A program made the position numbers and the translations under genes. 64,000 nt of DNA from Mactra quadrangularis (lineage: Eukaryota; Mollusca; Bivalvia; Venerida; Mactridae). A model generated the notes under the pieces. The model did not search any database, was not told the DNA's origin, and saw nothing but the letters and a program-made list of their open reading frames with translations. Location of the stretch: positions 33,883,222 to 33,947,221 of the forward strand of contig CM046294.1 in assembly GCA_025267735.1 (NCBI GenBank), written 5' to 3'. Below, piece after piece: positions 45,701-58,827 of this stretch. Positions within the stretch are counted from its first letter, which is position 1; the number at the start of each line of letters is the position of its first letter.

Positions 45701-46749
45701 GGACTGTTTTGGAGACAACCCTAAAAAGTAGAAAATCTTAGAATTTCATATTCGTATCAGTAGAATATCTTTAAAATCATACAATTCACTACCCATATAT
45801 GGAAAATAAATACATATTACAAGCAATAACAAACCTTAGATTTATTATTTTTCAAAGCAAATATTAAAAATAGAGCGGGAGACACGGCCTTTTTCTACTT
45901 ATTGAAGTTTTTGCTTAGCAAACTTTTGCCAAAAGGCGTAAGTTTTCAATGTTTCTTTTGTACCACTTTAGCAACAACAATCTAAGTTATCATTTCCAAA
46001 TGATTAAAACCATAAGTGTTGTTTCACGTTGTGTATATAGTCGTATATAACCTGGAGACACGTGTTTTTCAAAATGGTAACCATTTCAGGAGAACGGCTG
46101 GGCGGTGTCCGAGATTTTGAGGATACATACATACACAAAAGGGGCAAATATTCGAATGTGTTAATACAGATATTATTATGTCAATGTTCATAAAAAATAA
46201 AGACGACACAAACGAGGTGACTTGTATAATACATTCATGTGGTGACTAGCAGCTCATTTGACGGGTTTGGTCAAACAAAATTAAATCCAGAGAAATTTTG
46301 GAAATTTTAAACCAACGGAAAAGTTGTGTATCATATCATGTCAGAATACTATATGTTGTATACCAAGGCCAAACGTTATGCACTGAAAATGTGAAAGTAA
46401 TAAGTATATATTTTGAAAACAAACACAAAACAATATGTGTTTAGTTATCAAAACAGAAATGTGTTACAGGTTTGTCTTTATTTCAAAGTACATATATGTA
46501 CAAAACAGAATACGAAAAATGATTATGCATAAAAAAGAATGCACATGAAGAAGGAGTCTTTTGACTATGGATATTGGTTTTAACGGCTGGCAATATAATA
46601 AACCGCCTACGTGTTGTTTAAAAATGCCTAAGTATTTAACTTAAGCTTAGAACGAGAATAAAGTTTTAAACGTCTCATAAATATATACAATATACATATG
46701 CGTCTAGCAAGTGGACATAGTAAAAAACGCCCAATTTAGAAGATGAGTG
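42731..46749. other. Apparently single-copy region with a recurring 14-bp motif; no gene seen
   Basis: No array blocks were recognised here. GTTACGGAACATAG or a close variant occurs at 43109, 43479, 43846, 44984 (reverse), 45324, 45340, 45355 (reverse, partial) and 45687. Several spacings are near 365 bp, but I could not align the intervening sequence as a satellite. Open frames at 44420-44659 (minus, 79 codons), 44752-44958 (plus) and 45322-45645 (plus, 107 codons, no ATG at its 5' end) show no known motif. Confidence 0.5.
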
Positions 46750-48200
46750 TGTTTGTGTAAATGACATGTTATGTATATTGACACGTTTTGTAAATATCAT
46801 ACATTTTAAAATACAAAAACTAATCATAAACCATTAATCTATGTTTTTCTTTGCAGTGAGACTAATATTGATACTGACGTTGATAAGTTTGATTCATTAT
46901 TGTACGCGAGTGCATCAATTAGGAACGAAACGATATCATCAAGTGTATAGCTGCAATTAACAATACAATACTTATTTCCTTTGTATAAGGAAAACACGTG
47001 ATGAAAATAAAACCCGACGGAATTCACAAAGTATGTTTATATACATTGTTTCTCATATGAATTGATATTCGGTGCAAAAGATGTATGTTCCAATTACAGT
47101 TTAAATTCTACTATGAAGTAAGTAAAGCAGGATAATGTGATACTGAAAGTCGTCATGTACTTGTAAACGGTAAAATAACATATTGACACATTTGAAATTT
47201 CAAAGCAATGTTTTACAATACAAGTTTTATTGGTAGAAAACTAGGACACTTTTAATCAAATACTTATTTGAGTTTGACTCAGCAATTACAGCAATAACTG
47301 GACAGTCACTATATGAATAAAACACTCATAGTTTCCAAATATAATCCATATCTATGTCAGCAACGCAAGTCAACGTATTATCAACCATGGTGTCATTATA
47401 AGTACACGATATTTTGCAGCTATGCCCTGACAATTAGGAAGTAATATATTAACGATGCCATTGAACGTACAGACACATCGTTTTATCAAAATTATTGTTT
47501 TCTTGCACCAACAGTTTGACATGGGTTGACAATTAGACGATGACAGTTCTGGAAGATACATCGTCATGTCGGAAGAGGATAATTAGCTTATTGTATGTTT
47601 TATGTCGTTACAGTAATTGACACGTAAATTATTAATTTCCTATAGAAGAATGCGTGTGTTCAACAAGCAAAGCTTTGAAATGTTCAGATATTACGTTCCT
47701 GATCGTTTTGTGCGTACATGTAAACGTTCATAACATTTAAGGAATTTACGTATTCTTCTATTTCATTAAGGGCTTTATTCACGTTTCCTTATGATACTGA
47801 ATGAAGTAGAATGAATGAATCATTGAAACTTGCTGCTTCATGAACTTGGTAATCACGTGAAATACAAATTGACATTATAACAGATATGAACCTATAATTA
47901 CGGTAATGGATGCAATCAAATTGATAGTATGTGTTCATGTCATTCAATTACAAATCATATAGGAGTCAACCTTTCTCAAATGTTATGGATCTACATCTAG
48001 ACATTCTAGATACGAATTGATAATTAATGATTATTATGGTTTAAAAAGGAAGTGTAATTGACGTTAGCAGTTTAACTTTATAGTTGATCGTAAATCGTGC
48101 AACGCTGTTTTCTTTGAATGACTGTATAACTTTTCTAATCTATTGTTGATGCAAAATTGTGATAATAAAGATTATTGACACCTTAAAGGAAAAAGAAAGT
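46750..48200. repeat. Right-hand array unit (with 56200-57300 and 62100-64000)
   Basis: Shared landmarks include CATCGTCATGTCGGAAGAGG at about 47560 and 56350, GATAATTAGCTTATT or similar after it, CATTTAAGGAATTTACG-like flank, and AATTGACGT followed by TCAACGCTGTTTT or similar. The 65-codon minus frame at 47370-47567 is stopped in both paralogues and not called. Confidence 0.65.
46839..46950 (-). other. Candidate terminal exon (weak)
   Basis: On the minus strand a pyrimidine/AT-rich tract ending TTGTTAATTGCAG (acceptor-like) precedes a frame reading YTLDDIVSFLIDALAYNNES to a stop at 46839. The 62.2-kb paralogue reads NTFDDVISVLINTL in the same phase, then has one stop. No upstream exon or polyadenylation signal was found. 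Confidence 0.25.
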
Positions 48201-49030
48201 AATTAATGTCGAAACAAATATATGGTTATTTAGTATCCTTACGTGTTTAACACAGACGTAAAGTTGCTTTTTTGGTTATATATATACAACGCATATTATA
48301 TGCTGATCTAAATGCGACAACCATCACGTGTACAAACAATTTACTATAATAAAAATTGGTTAGCGTTTATTTATATTCAGGCTGTTCTAACATTGTATAC
48401 AGAAGTCAAATGACCTTTGTCGCTAGTAATGCATTCAGATTGATATGTCTTCAAAGTCAATATATAGTTACAGTTCGTAATGGTCATAGCTAACAAACTG
48501 AAGACGTGACAATGTACACAGCTGCCTGATAAAATTGTTCTGATATAAAATGTATAACATGATTTTCTTTTACTGATCTACATTTATATAGTGTATCTAT
48601 AATGTATACTTTAGGTATTTATAAGCCACAACATAATCTACAGCATTAATATTTACTACCCTGCATTGTACATATGGCTGATGAGAGATACTATTAAAAC
48701 TCCTGCGAAACAATAACTACAGCAATAAGCTGAAGTACATTAAATAACAGTTTCCATCTAGTATGCCATAATTCGGGAACCATACAACCATACAACCTGT
48801 TAATCATATTTTAATATTTGAAAGAACTTGAATGTGCAATGTCATTTCACTCATTTACGTCCATTTGTTAGACTTGCAAATAGTGAGCTCAATTAAATGC
48901 ATTGTGTCTCACCGATGCTCTAATCATGCTAATTTAAATATCTTAGATATTAAAAGTGAAAAGGAAACGTTAAAAAAATGCTATTTTACATTGCTATGGA
49001 ATCAAAAGACATCCAAAGTTTTCTGAATTC
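48201..49030. other. No gene seen
   Basis: AT-rich. The 64-codon plus frame at 48832-49026 is not preserved at 60.1 kb. Confidence 0.4.
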
Positions 49031-49210
49031 TAATTCAAATAATCAAATAGAAGATCTGACTTGAAATCAAACCTTATTCAGAGAATCATCTATCGTCAAA
49101 ATGAGAATGACATTTTCATTTATAACTCGTCATGTCTGATCCTTTGCATTTGTTTTCTTGTATAATACAAACTATTCTTTATTTTTATGTCATAGTGTTG
49201 TTTCTATATA
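49031..49210. repeat. Unusually well-conserved array block (with 60232-60410)
   Basis: The core (about 49074-49172) differs from the paralogue at only about two of 100 positions, although the flanks have many substitutions and indels. The plus strand of the core reads SNLIQRIIYRQNENDIFIYN, then SSCLILC, to a stop after FLV in both copies. A constrained element, relic exon or gene-conversion tract are possible. Confidence 0.6.
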
Positions 49211-49925
49211 TTCTGTATATTTATATGTCGATTCAATTAGTCTTTGGATACGAATGTTTACAAAGAACAATAGGCACCCGTGTATAACATATTAGAAAAG
49301 CCGTTGTAAAATGTGTCCTTAACGTAACCCATTAGACAGTTCCAATGATTTTCACATTACGCAAAATAAGTAGTAAAGTATGCGTTCAGCAGATCTTCAT
49401 TGCCAAAGCCTTGTTTTAAGAAAGTTATACAATTAGAATATATGATGATGTTTGCTTTCGAAATATAAATGTATTGATGCAGACTTGTGTTATGCAATGT
49501 TTCCTACGACAAATCACAAAGGAGACATATCTTACGTATTATATTTGTAATTATCTTACAATGTATGAGCGCATTCGTATATATTCACGACTTATGAATG
49601 TTCTTCCCAATTATAAATTCTATAGTCAATAGTTTGTTAAAACTGCATTAAATAGCCTTTCCATGTACATTAAAACAAGAAATGTCCTTGAAAAGACAAA
49701 CAGCGTAGCATTAGGAGACAAGCATGTCAATGTGAATTAACGAAATATCTGCATCCTTTGCAATGAATTATTGCATTTTACTATTTCATTATGATCTTAC
49801 GTATGCTTTATAAAGCATAATATTCTATAAAAGCATTATAATGCTTATTTATTATATGATTTTAGTCTGGATTTAGATCATCCTATTCTACTCATACATG
49901 CCTCATACATTTAACTGATTTCATA
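49211..49925. repeat. Array sequence paralogous to about 60410-60800; no gene seen
   Basis: Matches such as AATGATTTTCACATTA and GAGACATATCTTA link the two. No reading frame retained. Confidence 0.5.
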
Positions 49926-49929
49926 CGTT

Positions 49930-50585
49930 TCCAGTTTGACAAAGGTAATCTAGTGGAAATGATTCTACTAGATCTTCAAAAGGCATTTGACATTGTAGTT
50001 CATTCTGTCCTTTTAATGAAATTTGAAGCTATTGGCTTGGGAAATGATATCACCTGTTGGTTTGAAACTATGTGACAGGCAACAACTTGTGGATAATTCT
50101 GTTCCCCATTCAAAACCTGCCACTGTTACTTGTGGGGGACCCCAAGGATCTATCCTGGTACCTCTTTTATTTTTAATTTATGTTAATGATATGTCTGCTG
50201 TCACTAGAAATAAGTTACTTTTATATGCTGATGACTCTGCCATTTTAGTAGCCAATAAATCCAGGATAGTCATTGAAAAGGAACTAAGTGATGATTTGCA
50301 AGCTGTGAGCTCCTGGTTGGTTGATAACAAACTGTCACTACACCTTGGTAAAACAGAAACTATTGTCTTTGGTTCTAAACACAATATAAAATCTGACCCA
50401 TCCTTGACTGTTTTATGTTATGGCACATCTATTCAGTCAAGTTCTTCTGTTAAGTATCTTGGTGCTACTCTAGACCAAAATCTCAGCTGTGAAATATAGA
50501 CTGTGGTGTTTGCAACAAAGCTAATGCTAGGCTTAAATTCCTGTACAGGAAACGTCTTATTGTTGGAACATATCAAGGATATCGT
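49930..50585 (+). mobile_element. Non-LTR retrotransposon fragment, reverse transcriptase core
   Basis: Internal part of a LINE, from just before reverse transcriptase motif A to beyond the YADD block and into the start of the thumb region (NKANARLKFLYRKR in a different frame at about 50517-50558). Neither the endonuclease nor a 3' tail is present, so it is truncated on both sides. Confidence 0.88.
49935..50499 (+). pseudogene. LINE reverse transcriptase fragment
   Basis: The parent enzyme copies element RNA into DNA at a nicked target. Motif A (LLDLQKAFDIV, about 49969-50000) lies in one frame. A one-base shift near 50070 moves the frame to DRQQLVD, then the template-grip motif GGPQGSILVPLLFLIYVNDM (about 50134-50200), the catalytic LLYADDSAIL (about 50218-50250), VSSWLVDNKLSLHLGKTE and VKYLGATLD (about 50445-50475), ending at a stop at 50499. 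Two catalytic aspartates of YADD are intact. The frameshift, stop and missing domains make it inactive. Family: CR1/L2/Jockey-like by motif; subfamily not assigned. Confidence 0.9.
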
Positions 50586-50599
50586 ATTTGAATGAATAT

Positions 50600-52525
50600 T
50601 CTTGAACTTTTCTGTTGTTGTACAGTTATGATTTTCCAAATAAAACAACTATATTTAATAGATATTAAACACATGAATACATCTGTATTATGTTTGGTAG
50701 GTTTGATTGTCCATAATTACTAAATAATGGAAGTAAAAAACTCTTTGAATAACAAATATACCAAACTTATTTCTAGAAAACATATTAAAGTTTATGAGTT
50801 TGCAAACGACACCACATCGATGTTTACAGCATCACTATTAATAGCTGATTATTCCATATCATAAATATAAACACTTCTGCATAAATGAATGATATTTTCA
50901 GAAACAAATAAAATGTCGAAGTAGCAATCTAATTAAAATATTTGAACACTGAGCAAATAGTTCCTTCGATCGAAGTTTTAATGCTAGCAATTCAAAATAT
51001 AATTTATTAATTTATTTTTACATACAATTGGCATTCTAACAAAATACATATGAATCTGCCTAACAAGTTAGTAAAAGTTGTCTAGAATATTAACTGGTTT
51101 AATGATGAAAGATTTTAACAGGAGATGTCATACACTGTCTATATAATCATTGGAACTGAGTGATCTTGGCCCAAAGTTTGCACAACAATACATTATACTA
51201 TAGTCAGATCAAACATACAGATATTTAGACTAATAACACTGCAGTTTCTAAATGATTAAGTTGCTTGCCTATAGCAATGATACAATTAATGAAAACAGAC
51301 ACTTATCCACTTCTGATCTAGGTTTCTATAAGTATTAATAACAAGTTCATACAAAAGATTTCAGTTTTAAATACTCTCATTGTTTGGTGTGAAATAAAGA
51401 AAAAAACACCCATCCCAAGATGATTGCATGATTGATGACCCTGTCGTAGTATACGTGTACTGAAGTTACATAGGTTTTTGTTCATATTCTGTAATCACGT
51501 CTTAACGGAAAATGTACCTTGTCTTCAGAAACTATTTAGGTGTCGCTATTGGATGTGACTAGGTTTCCAAGATAAGAGTACATTATGTATTATATAACTA
51601 GAATTAATAGGGTCATATAAAGTTGTACGAGCAGCATTAAAGCAGGAAACAAATTATAATAATGACTTCAATTACTTGAAGCTCACAGACAAAGACATTA
51701 ATAATCTTAACTGTCATGCTTGTATGAATGTTTTTGATTAAAGACTGTTTCAGAACATGCTTTAATATGGTGTTCATATTGGTTATAACGCTAACCGTTA
51801 ACTAAAGAGAGCCCAGTATTTTCATTATCATTTATCAGTCTGCAAATAACAAATGGTTTAGATGTAAGCAATGGTAATATGTTGTAATGGGAAATGCATT
51901 TGATTAATGTTATTTTACTAGGCATTGATGAATAGGTCTGATATACTAAGCTAGTACATAAGTATTACATGTTGTCTTGTAAAACAGTGTTAGAATAATT
52001 TGATATGTTCACGTTATGATTTAACCGTCTGGAAAGTCAATGGTTTTATACAATAAAACGCTTTTGTGTTGAATTTTAGCTTTTGTGAGTACAAACAACT
52101 AATCAAATTCATAGCGTAAACAATGCTTAAGTCCAATCTAAGAAACTTTGATCATTTAATTGGCTAATACATCCCTTTGTTAAGAGAGCTACAAAACGTC
52201 CCAAAAGGTTATTATTAAATTTAATTGAAAACAATGACTTAACTCTGTTATTCAGATAAATAAATATTTTTACAATCCCCGGGTAAATATCGATAATGAA
52301 TCAGGAAAGAATACAGGCACTGTTTTTGTGAAAGGTATACATATCATTTAACATACAGTTTACGGAATGCTAAAATTTCATGAAATCAAACAACACGCTT
52401 TTATCGACAAAACAGACACTAATACACGGTGATATACGATAGAAAATAAAAGAAAATTGCTCCATGGTCTACTGGTAATCATCTAAAAAAATGTGAGTTA
52501 TTTTAAAATCTGATCATCAGTTTGT
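50600..52525. other. No gene seen
   Basis: AT-rich sequence. Weak resemblance to 60.8-61.2 kb (GAGCAGCATTAAAGCAGG against GAGCAGCATAAAATCTGG near 51630 and 61180). Confidence 0.4.
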
Positions 52526-52529
52526 TTTC

Positions 52530-55110
52530 ATTGTTTGAATGAAGTCATTAAAGGAAAATCATCATTATTTCATATCACGAGGCATTGATCTTAATTTGAA
52601 TCACAGTCAAACGTTTGACTATGGACATGTCATTTTTTATTTACGATTGTTCATACAAAATGGCTTATACAAATTGTACAATTCAGGAATACTTACTTGA
52701 CAAACTTTTACTCACATTAAATGGCTATAACCATGTTCATATCTAACCAGAAAAGGAATACACATTCATTAACCGTGAGCAATAATAAAAAATTACAACG
52801 CAAACTACAAAAAAATATGTTACTTGAGTAATTGAAGGTAATTCGATACATTTTTATTAGTTCTATAATCATCAATATACTTGTTAATAGTAAATTAATT
52901 AGAACTACCTACATGTATCTAATTAAAATCCATGATAGATGACAATAAGGAATAATCATGTGAAAGCATAAAGGGAAATAAAAATGATGTGCAATTTAAT
53001 TATCCTGTTAAACATTGACAGGTCTAGATTTTGACATAAATGATAGAAGAATATTTGAAGAACTTCAATTAATAACATCAACGTTTCTGAGCTATCTGAG
53101 CTAATACCAACTACATTACTATTCATTCTAATTAATATGTACGTAAAATGTATTGTCATTTCATGCATTCGATGCAGCACTATGCGCTGTCGGTTCACTG
53201 TAGATAAAGGCAATTGTGACATTTGTTTATCGTCCTTTATATATGCTAGAAATAGCTAAATTGAGAAGAAATTTCAATCAAAACTGAAATTAAACCTATT
53301 TTCTAATGCAATATTGATGACAAAATTACGAAAAAATGATGGCAATCAACCTTCTAAATGTTTAATGTGTATGAAAGCGATGAATATGAAAAGTGTCAAC
53401 TGCAATATATTTCGAAAGAGAATATACATAAAATATAATTATCACAGATTTATAGCATTTTCCACAAACAGACGCAATATCCGATGTACTGAATTTTATC
53501 AAACAAAAGAAATGACAGATGGAGCATTAAAGGGTCGAGAACAACTTAGTCACTAATAAATTATTTGGTTAAGTAGAATTAATGTGTTAGGTAACATTGT
53601 CAGATTGGTTCATCAGATACGTAAAAGATCATTTCTTAGTTTACGAGGCGAGCCTGTCAAAAATATAGGACAAAATAATTATGATAGACACGTTAACATT
53701 GAGTCTCTAAGAAAACACATATTTGTTTTGTGTTTTATTGCTTCCGATTGTTGATAATAGTAAGATAAGAACTTATTGTAATAATAACACCAGAAAGCAG
53801 ATAAGGCATTTAGAAAACGTGATGCAGCTGAAGTAAATTGTAAAGTTAAATTGTATTTTTACATATGGTAATCATATTTTACAAGAATTTGACAAAGATT
53901 TTGATTGTTTACTTAAACTAAACTGAGAACTGTCGTTTGTCCAACTTAACACAGAAGTAAATGCCATTTATCTCTAGGACAATGTCAAATTTCACTTAAT
54001 TGTGTTACTTGTGACATAACATTGGGCATATTTCTAGTTAAAATATCTGAATGAAAGTTTACTGGTGGTATGCCAATATGTAGATTCACAATTATTAAGA
54101 ATTCGCGAAAATTCAAGCAAGTTGTAAATTTCTTGATTCGCAAACGTATTTCAGACTGAATGTATACATCAACATAAGTTGCCAAAAGCAATATAGCTAA
54201 TCAAAGTGTTGTTTCATGCACATTTAACAAAATATTATATAGTAAATTGAAGTTGAACTTTTTACAGAAACTATCGGTTGTGTGTTGTATAGTTGATAAT
54301 CAAAGTTATTTTACATAAATCAACAATCTTTTCAGTAATGTTCTTGTTCAACTCAACAATATGTTAGGACGCTAATTTACTTGTACTTTATATATGTATA
54401 TGGTAAACCAAGCAAACATGATTTTTGCCGTACATTAGTAAACATATATTACCATGTCACAAGGAACACACATTGAATTATTTCAAATACGAACTCAAAA
54501 CAACATACAATTTTTGAACGCATTTGCATTTAGAGGTATGGAAAATGCATCTCTTAAAGCAAGTTGTTGTACATTTGTTTCAGTTAACCGATGAATTCAA
54601 AAGATGATCACGTTCATTAATAACTAATGCCAGTACAAGTCAAAATATTTTTATTTTTATTTTAAATGCGTATGAACGTGATTTAAAGTCATGTAATAAT
54701 ACAATGGTAAAAAGTAGAACGCAATTAAAAGGAAAAGAAGTATAATAAAACAAAGTTTAATTACGCACCAATGCTTAAAGCAACTTTTGTATCATCAATT
54801 AAGGCTTTATTACAACAAATTATATCCGCTTGTTGCAAACACTATTACATGTAATTCACACGAAATTCTATGTATGTTGTTAATTATAAAAAACAGTGTA
54901 AAGTACGCGTTTTAAGCAGTCTAAATTACATCACAAGGTTTTTTATTGAATGCTATCTAAATTAAAACATTGCTGATTTTCTACAGAACAAATGGTTATA
55001 TTCTCTCTTTTGTATCGTTAAAGCTCAGAATCAACTTCTTAAAACGTCAAAATGTACATTTTAATTCTATTTTTATACAATACACGTTGAATAAGGCATA
55101 ACCACATCAT
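52530..55110. repeat. Right-hand array unit, copy 2 (with 37730-41030)
   Basis: Collinear with the 37.7-kb unit but without the Tc1-like insertion. An 80-codon plus frame at 53314-53556 (KCLMCMKAMNMK) is not kept in the other copy and is not called. Confidence 0.7.
53030..53250 (+). other. Conserved block with possible Cys-rich frame, copy 2
   Basis: INVSELSELIPTTLLFILIN, then KCIVISCIRCST and CRFTVDKGNCDI. Relative to 38340-38552 it has three extra codons in frame. The overlapping minus frame (52956-53222) is the alternative reading. Confidence 0.35.
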
Positions 55111-55299
55111 ATTGTTCAAGTTATGCCACTTGTACATTCATGTTTTATGTATATAACTATGTTCACTGCCAAACATAACAATCAGATGAATCAAATAGTG
55201 CACTGTGGCAGTATTTAAATGTTGTAATTACTAATTGTTCCCTAAGGATGAGAACATGAGTAGATAGATGATATGAGCTTTTAAAGTTTTGTTACCTAG

Positions 55300-57300
55300 T
55301 TTTAGTGTGTTGGTCATTAATTTACATATAATAGTAGTTAATTATGATATTTGACAACTTAACGATCAAACACAAATACATAACTACTATATAATTATAG
55401 ATTTGTAATTAGTAAATAATCAAATTGATATTTTTATCGGATATGCGATTATTTCTTTTTATAACGCGGCACAATTAGGTTTAGTGTACAAGTTAAACAA
55501 ATAGTTAACCATATAAAAACATTGTCCAACATTCATTTAGATGCTTGTTATTTACACCAATCACAAAATGTATCAGCTTAAATAGCGGTTAACATATTGT
55601 TTTGACTAAATCAAAATAAACTTAAGATAACTGTAAACACATGTGTTTCTATTATATTCTTGGCAACATCGATTTATCAGTCTGGATTCAGACATATTTC
55701 AACATGCTGTCTTATATAACTGGTTCCAAAAAAGAAAACAAAGAATGTAATGTTATTTCAGGTTAATGGTATATGGCGATGATAGAATCGTCTGGTTGTT
55801 TAAAAAATACAACATGTGTATTACTTGTATTGCATTATGAACTCCAATTTATTGATGATTGAAACAAAGAGAACAAAATAGGTGTTGGGAGTATTTCAAA
55901 ATGTATAACTTTAAATCATAAGCTAACAAGGCATTAATTCACGGAAAGAAATCGAACAGATTTGTGATAACGTCAATGCATTTTGTTTATTATATGAAAT
56001 CGTTTGCTTCCTGAAACTATAATAGTTCACGTATTATATCAATGTGATAATAAAAAAGTTGAATCATATTAAACATGTTTAGGATTTACAGAAATTATCC
56101 AAAGGTTATAACACTGGGGTCCTGCACAATTTCAACAAAACGTTTATTTGAATTTGACTATAGTTATCAAAACAGTAAATTGGTAGTCCATTTATAATAC
56201 ATTCATGTCTCCCAAAAAAATCCTTTCCTGTGTCAGCAAAGGTCAGTGATCATACGGACATATCAAATTATCTAAATTATTAATTTCATGCACCAAATCA
56301 GCTTTGCTTACATAGGTTAACAGTTAGACGATGACAGTTTTGGAAGATACATCGTCATGTCGGAAGAGGATAATTATTTTTTTGTTTTATTTTATTTTAT
56401 GTCGTTACAATAATGGACATGTGAATTACTTATTTACTATAGATGAATACTTATGTTCAAGGAGAAAAGTTTTGAAATATTCATAGTGTATGTTCTTATA
56501 AACACTCATTAACATTTAGGCATACAAAAATGTAACTGTATCAATTCGTTCATATATCTTATTAAGGGCTTTATTTACTTTTTCTTATAATCATCAACGA
56601 AGTATCTGACAATATTGAACGTAATGTTGTTAAAGATTGTTGCCTGTTGAGCTTGGTAGTATACTGAATCGAATCACGTGATACAAAATCGTCAAAGCAC
56701 GTCATCTTTTATCAGTCATTTATTCATAAATACTATATGTAATGCAAATAAATAGATACAATCAAATATAATAATACACCATCAACTGTTTCAATAAATA
56801 TAAACAAAGTAGTAAACGTAAGTTTCAATGGCAATATAACAGACTATTAAGGCTGTAAACATTTCTCAAAGCTTTATGCTAAATATATACAATTTAACAA
56901 GATATGAAGTGATCATTAATGCTCATTGAAGAGTTCAATAGGAAGGGTAATTGACGTCAATAATTTAACTCCTTTAACTTTAAAGTTTGATCATTTATCG
57001 ATCAACGCTGTTTTATCTTTTAGAGTATATAACTTATAGTATAATAATTTATTATTGATGCAAATAAAAGAAAAAAAGATGATAGATTCCTTGGAGAAGA
57101 AAGTTATATGATGTCCAAACAAAACACATGAACATGTAATAGCCATATATGTTTAAAACGGACATAAAGTTGTACTTCTGAATATGCATTTACAAAGCAT
57201 GTAATATTTGATTCATCAGGTGATAATAGTAATCCGTAAACCATAACGTGTACAAAGTACAAGTATACATATGGTTCAACGTTAGTTCATAGGCGGATTT
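55300..57300. repeat. Right-hand array unit with weak block e
   Basis: The 55.3-56.6 kb part pairs with 62.6-64.0 kb (TTATTTACACCAATCACAAA against TTATCTACAGCAATCACAAC; GCTTAAATAG). Block e at about 55660 reads CAACATCGATTTATCAGTCT. GATACATCGTCATGTCGGAA at about 56345 pairs with 47.56 kb. No retained frame. Confidence 0.65.
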
Positions 57301-58825
57301 TGTTACATTTCATAAGAAATTAAATATATTTTTTCCACTACCCAATTGGCAGATTGATCTGGGTTCAAATTCAACAAAACTTTTCAAATGCGTGAAGGTT
57401 CGTTAAAGTTGTTCTGAAAAATTATGGATGACTCTATTTTCTGTACTGACCTATTTATTATTATGCTATTTATTATTATGCACTTGTCTTAATTGGGCAT
57501 TTCATAGTCTTCAGTATTAGTATTTTCTCTTCATCAATATACTTATGACTGGTTGGGGAGAATTAACTCTTCCAACTCAACAATAACTTGTTATATAACA
57601 TTATAACATTGCCAATCATTATTACATAATCCAGGAACTATTAAAGGGTTAATCCCTTGCATGGGAAGTCTAAAAATATCATAAGGAGTACATGGGGATT
57701 TGTTTACAAACAACTAATTAGACAGTGCCATAGTTAGTTGTATGATCATCATAAAATGGTAACAAAAGCATGATTGTTCCTACAATACCATGAAGATTTT
57801 CATTATTATCAACCGTGAGGGAATTTATATATTAAGAAATTGTACTTTTGTCATGTCAAGGTTAAATAAAGTGAATTCGTGGCGAGATTTTGTCACACTG
57901 ATAATCTCATATTTAAATAACTATTTTATTGAATATTTAGAATGCTAATATCAATGAACTATTATCATGCGCTATGAATCTAGAAGAGCTTTTGTTTTTC
58001 AGTCCGATAAAACCTACGATTTACATGTTAAGGTTTACCATGAGAATAGCTTACACCTAATCTTGAATGACCAACATAATGTCACCTTTGAGTGCACATA
58101 TCTAAACGGATCTATTTAAATTACGATCAGGAACACTCGTTAATACTAAGTAACACAATGTAATAGCTTGTAACGTTTTAACTTGGTAAATCATGTTTAG
58201 CATAATTATATCAGTGAATCAGTGTAAGTTTGCACCAGAATGCCAGCGCTATTTCTATTAGTAATAGTTAATACGTCACTCATTACATCCCGTTTAGTTG
58301 AATCTGATGGTTTAATTACGAAACGTATTTAATCATTGCTTATTTCTCCTCAAAAGTTAATGTGTTATACATGTATACTAAGTAAAAGCACTCATTAGTT
58401 CAAGGATATTTATACTTTTTTAAACTTGTCTAGACGAATGTTTTCTTACTTTTTTAATCTTAAACGGAAGCCGAATGAAAAAGAAAGAAAAAAAACAAAT
58501 AGAGAAAACTTAATTCATTTTTAAAGAATTAGATTATGTAGAACATTATAATGAGAGTATTAAATTGCTAGATAACATGCCATTAAATTTGAATATAATA
58601 ATTTTGAAACACATTATAAACAATACAAAATACTACTTTTAAAATTAAATTGTAGTAATTACGAGGACATTCTCAACGGTTTATTAAAATTACAGAATAT
58701 TATCTCTCAGTTTCTGGGTATAATTAACCGTTTTTTGTAAATTGTTCTACAGATAACGATTTATTGTGTTCAAATGGAAGTTCAAATCATTGATTAAAAC
58801 AAAACGACAAATCACTTTGAAAACA
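57301..58825. other. No gene seen
   Basis: AT-rich. A 16-bp direct repeat (GCTATTTATTATTATG) lies at about 57463-57495. Nothing coding was recognised. Confidence 0.4.
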
Positions 58826-58827
58826 CT

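Noticed and set aside
47370..47567. 65-codon minus-strand frame beginning MTMYLPELSSSN
   Set aside because: Both paralogues (56.3 and 63.7 kb) carry stops, and one lost the ATG.
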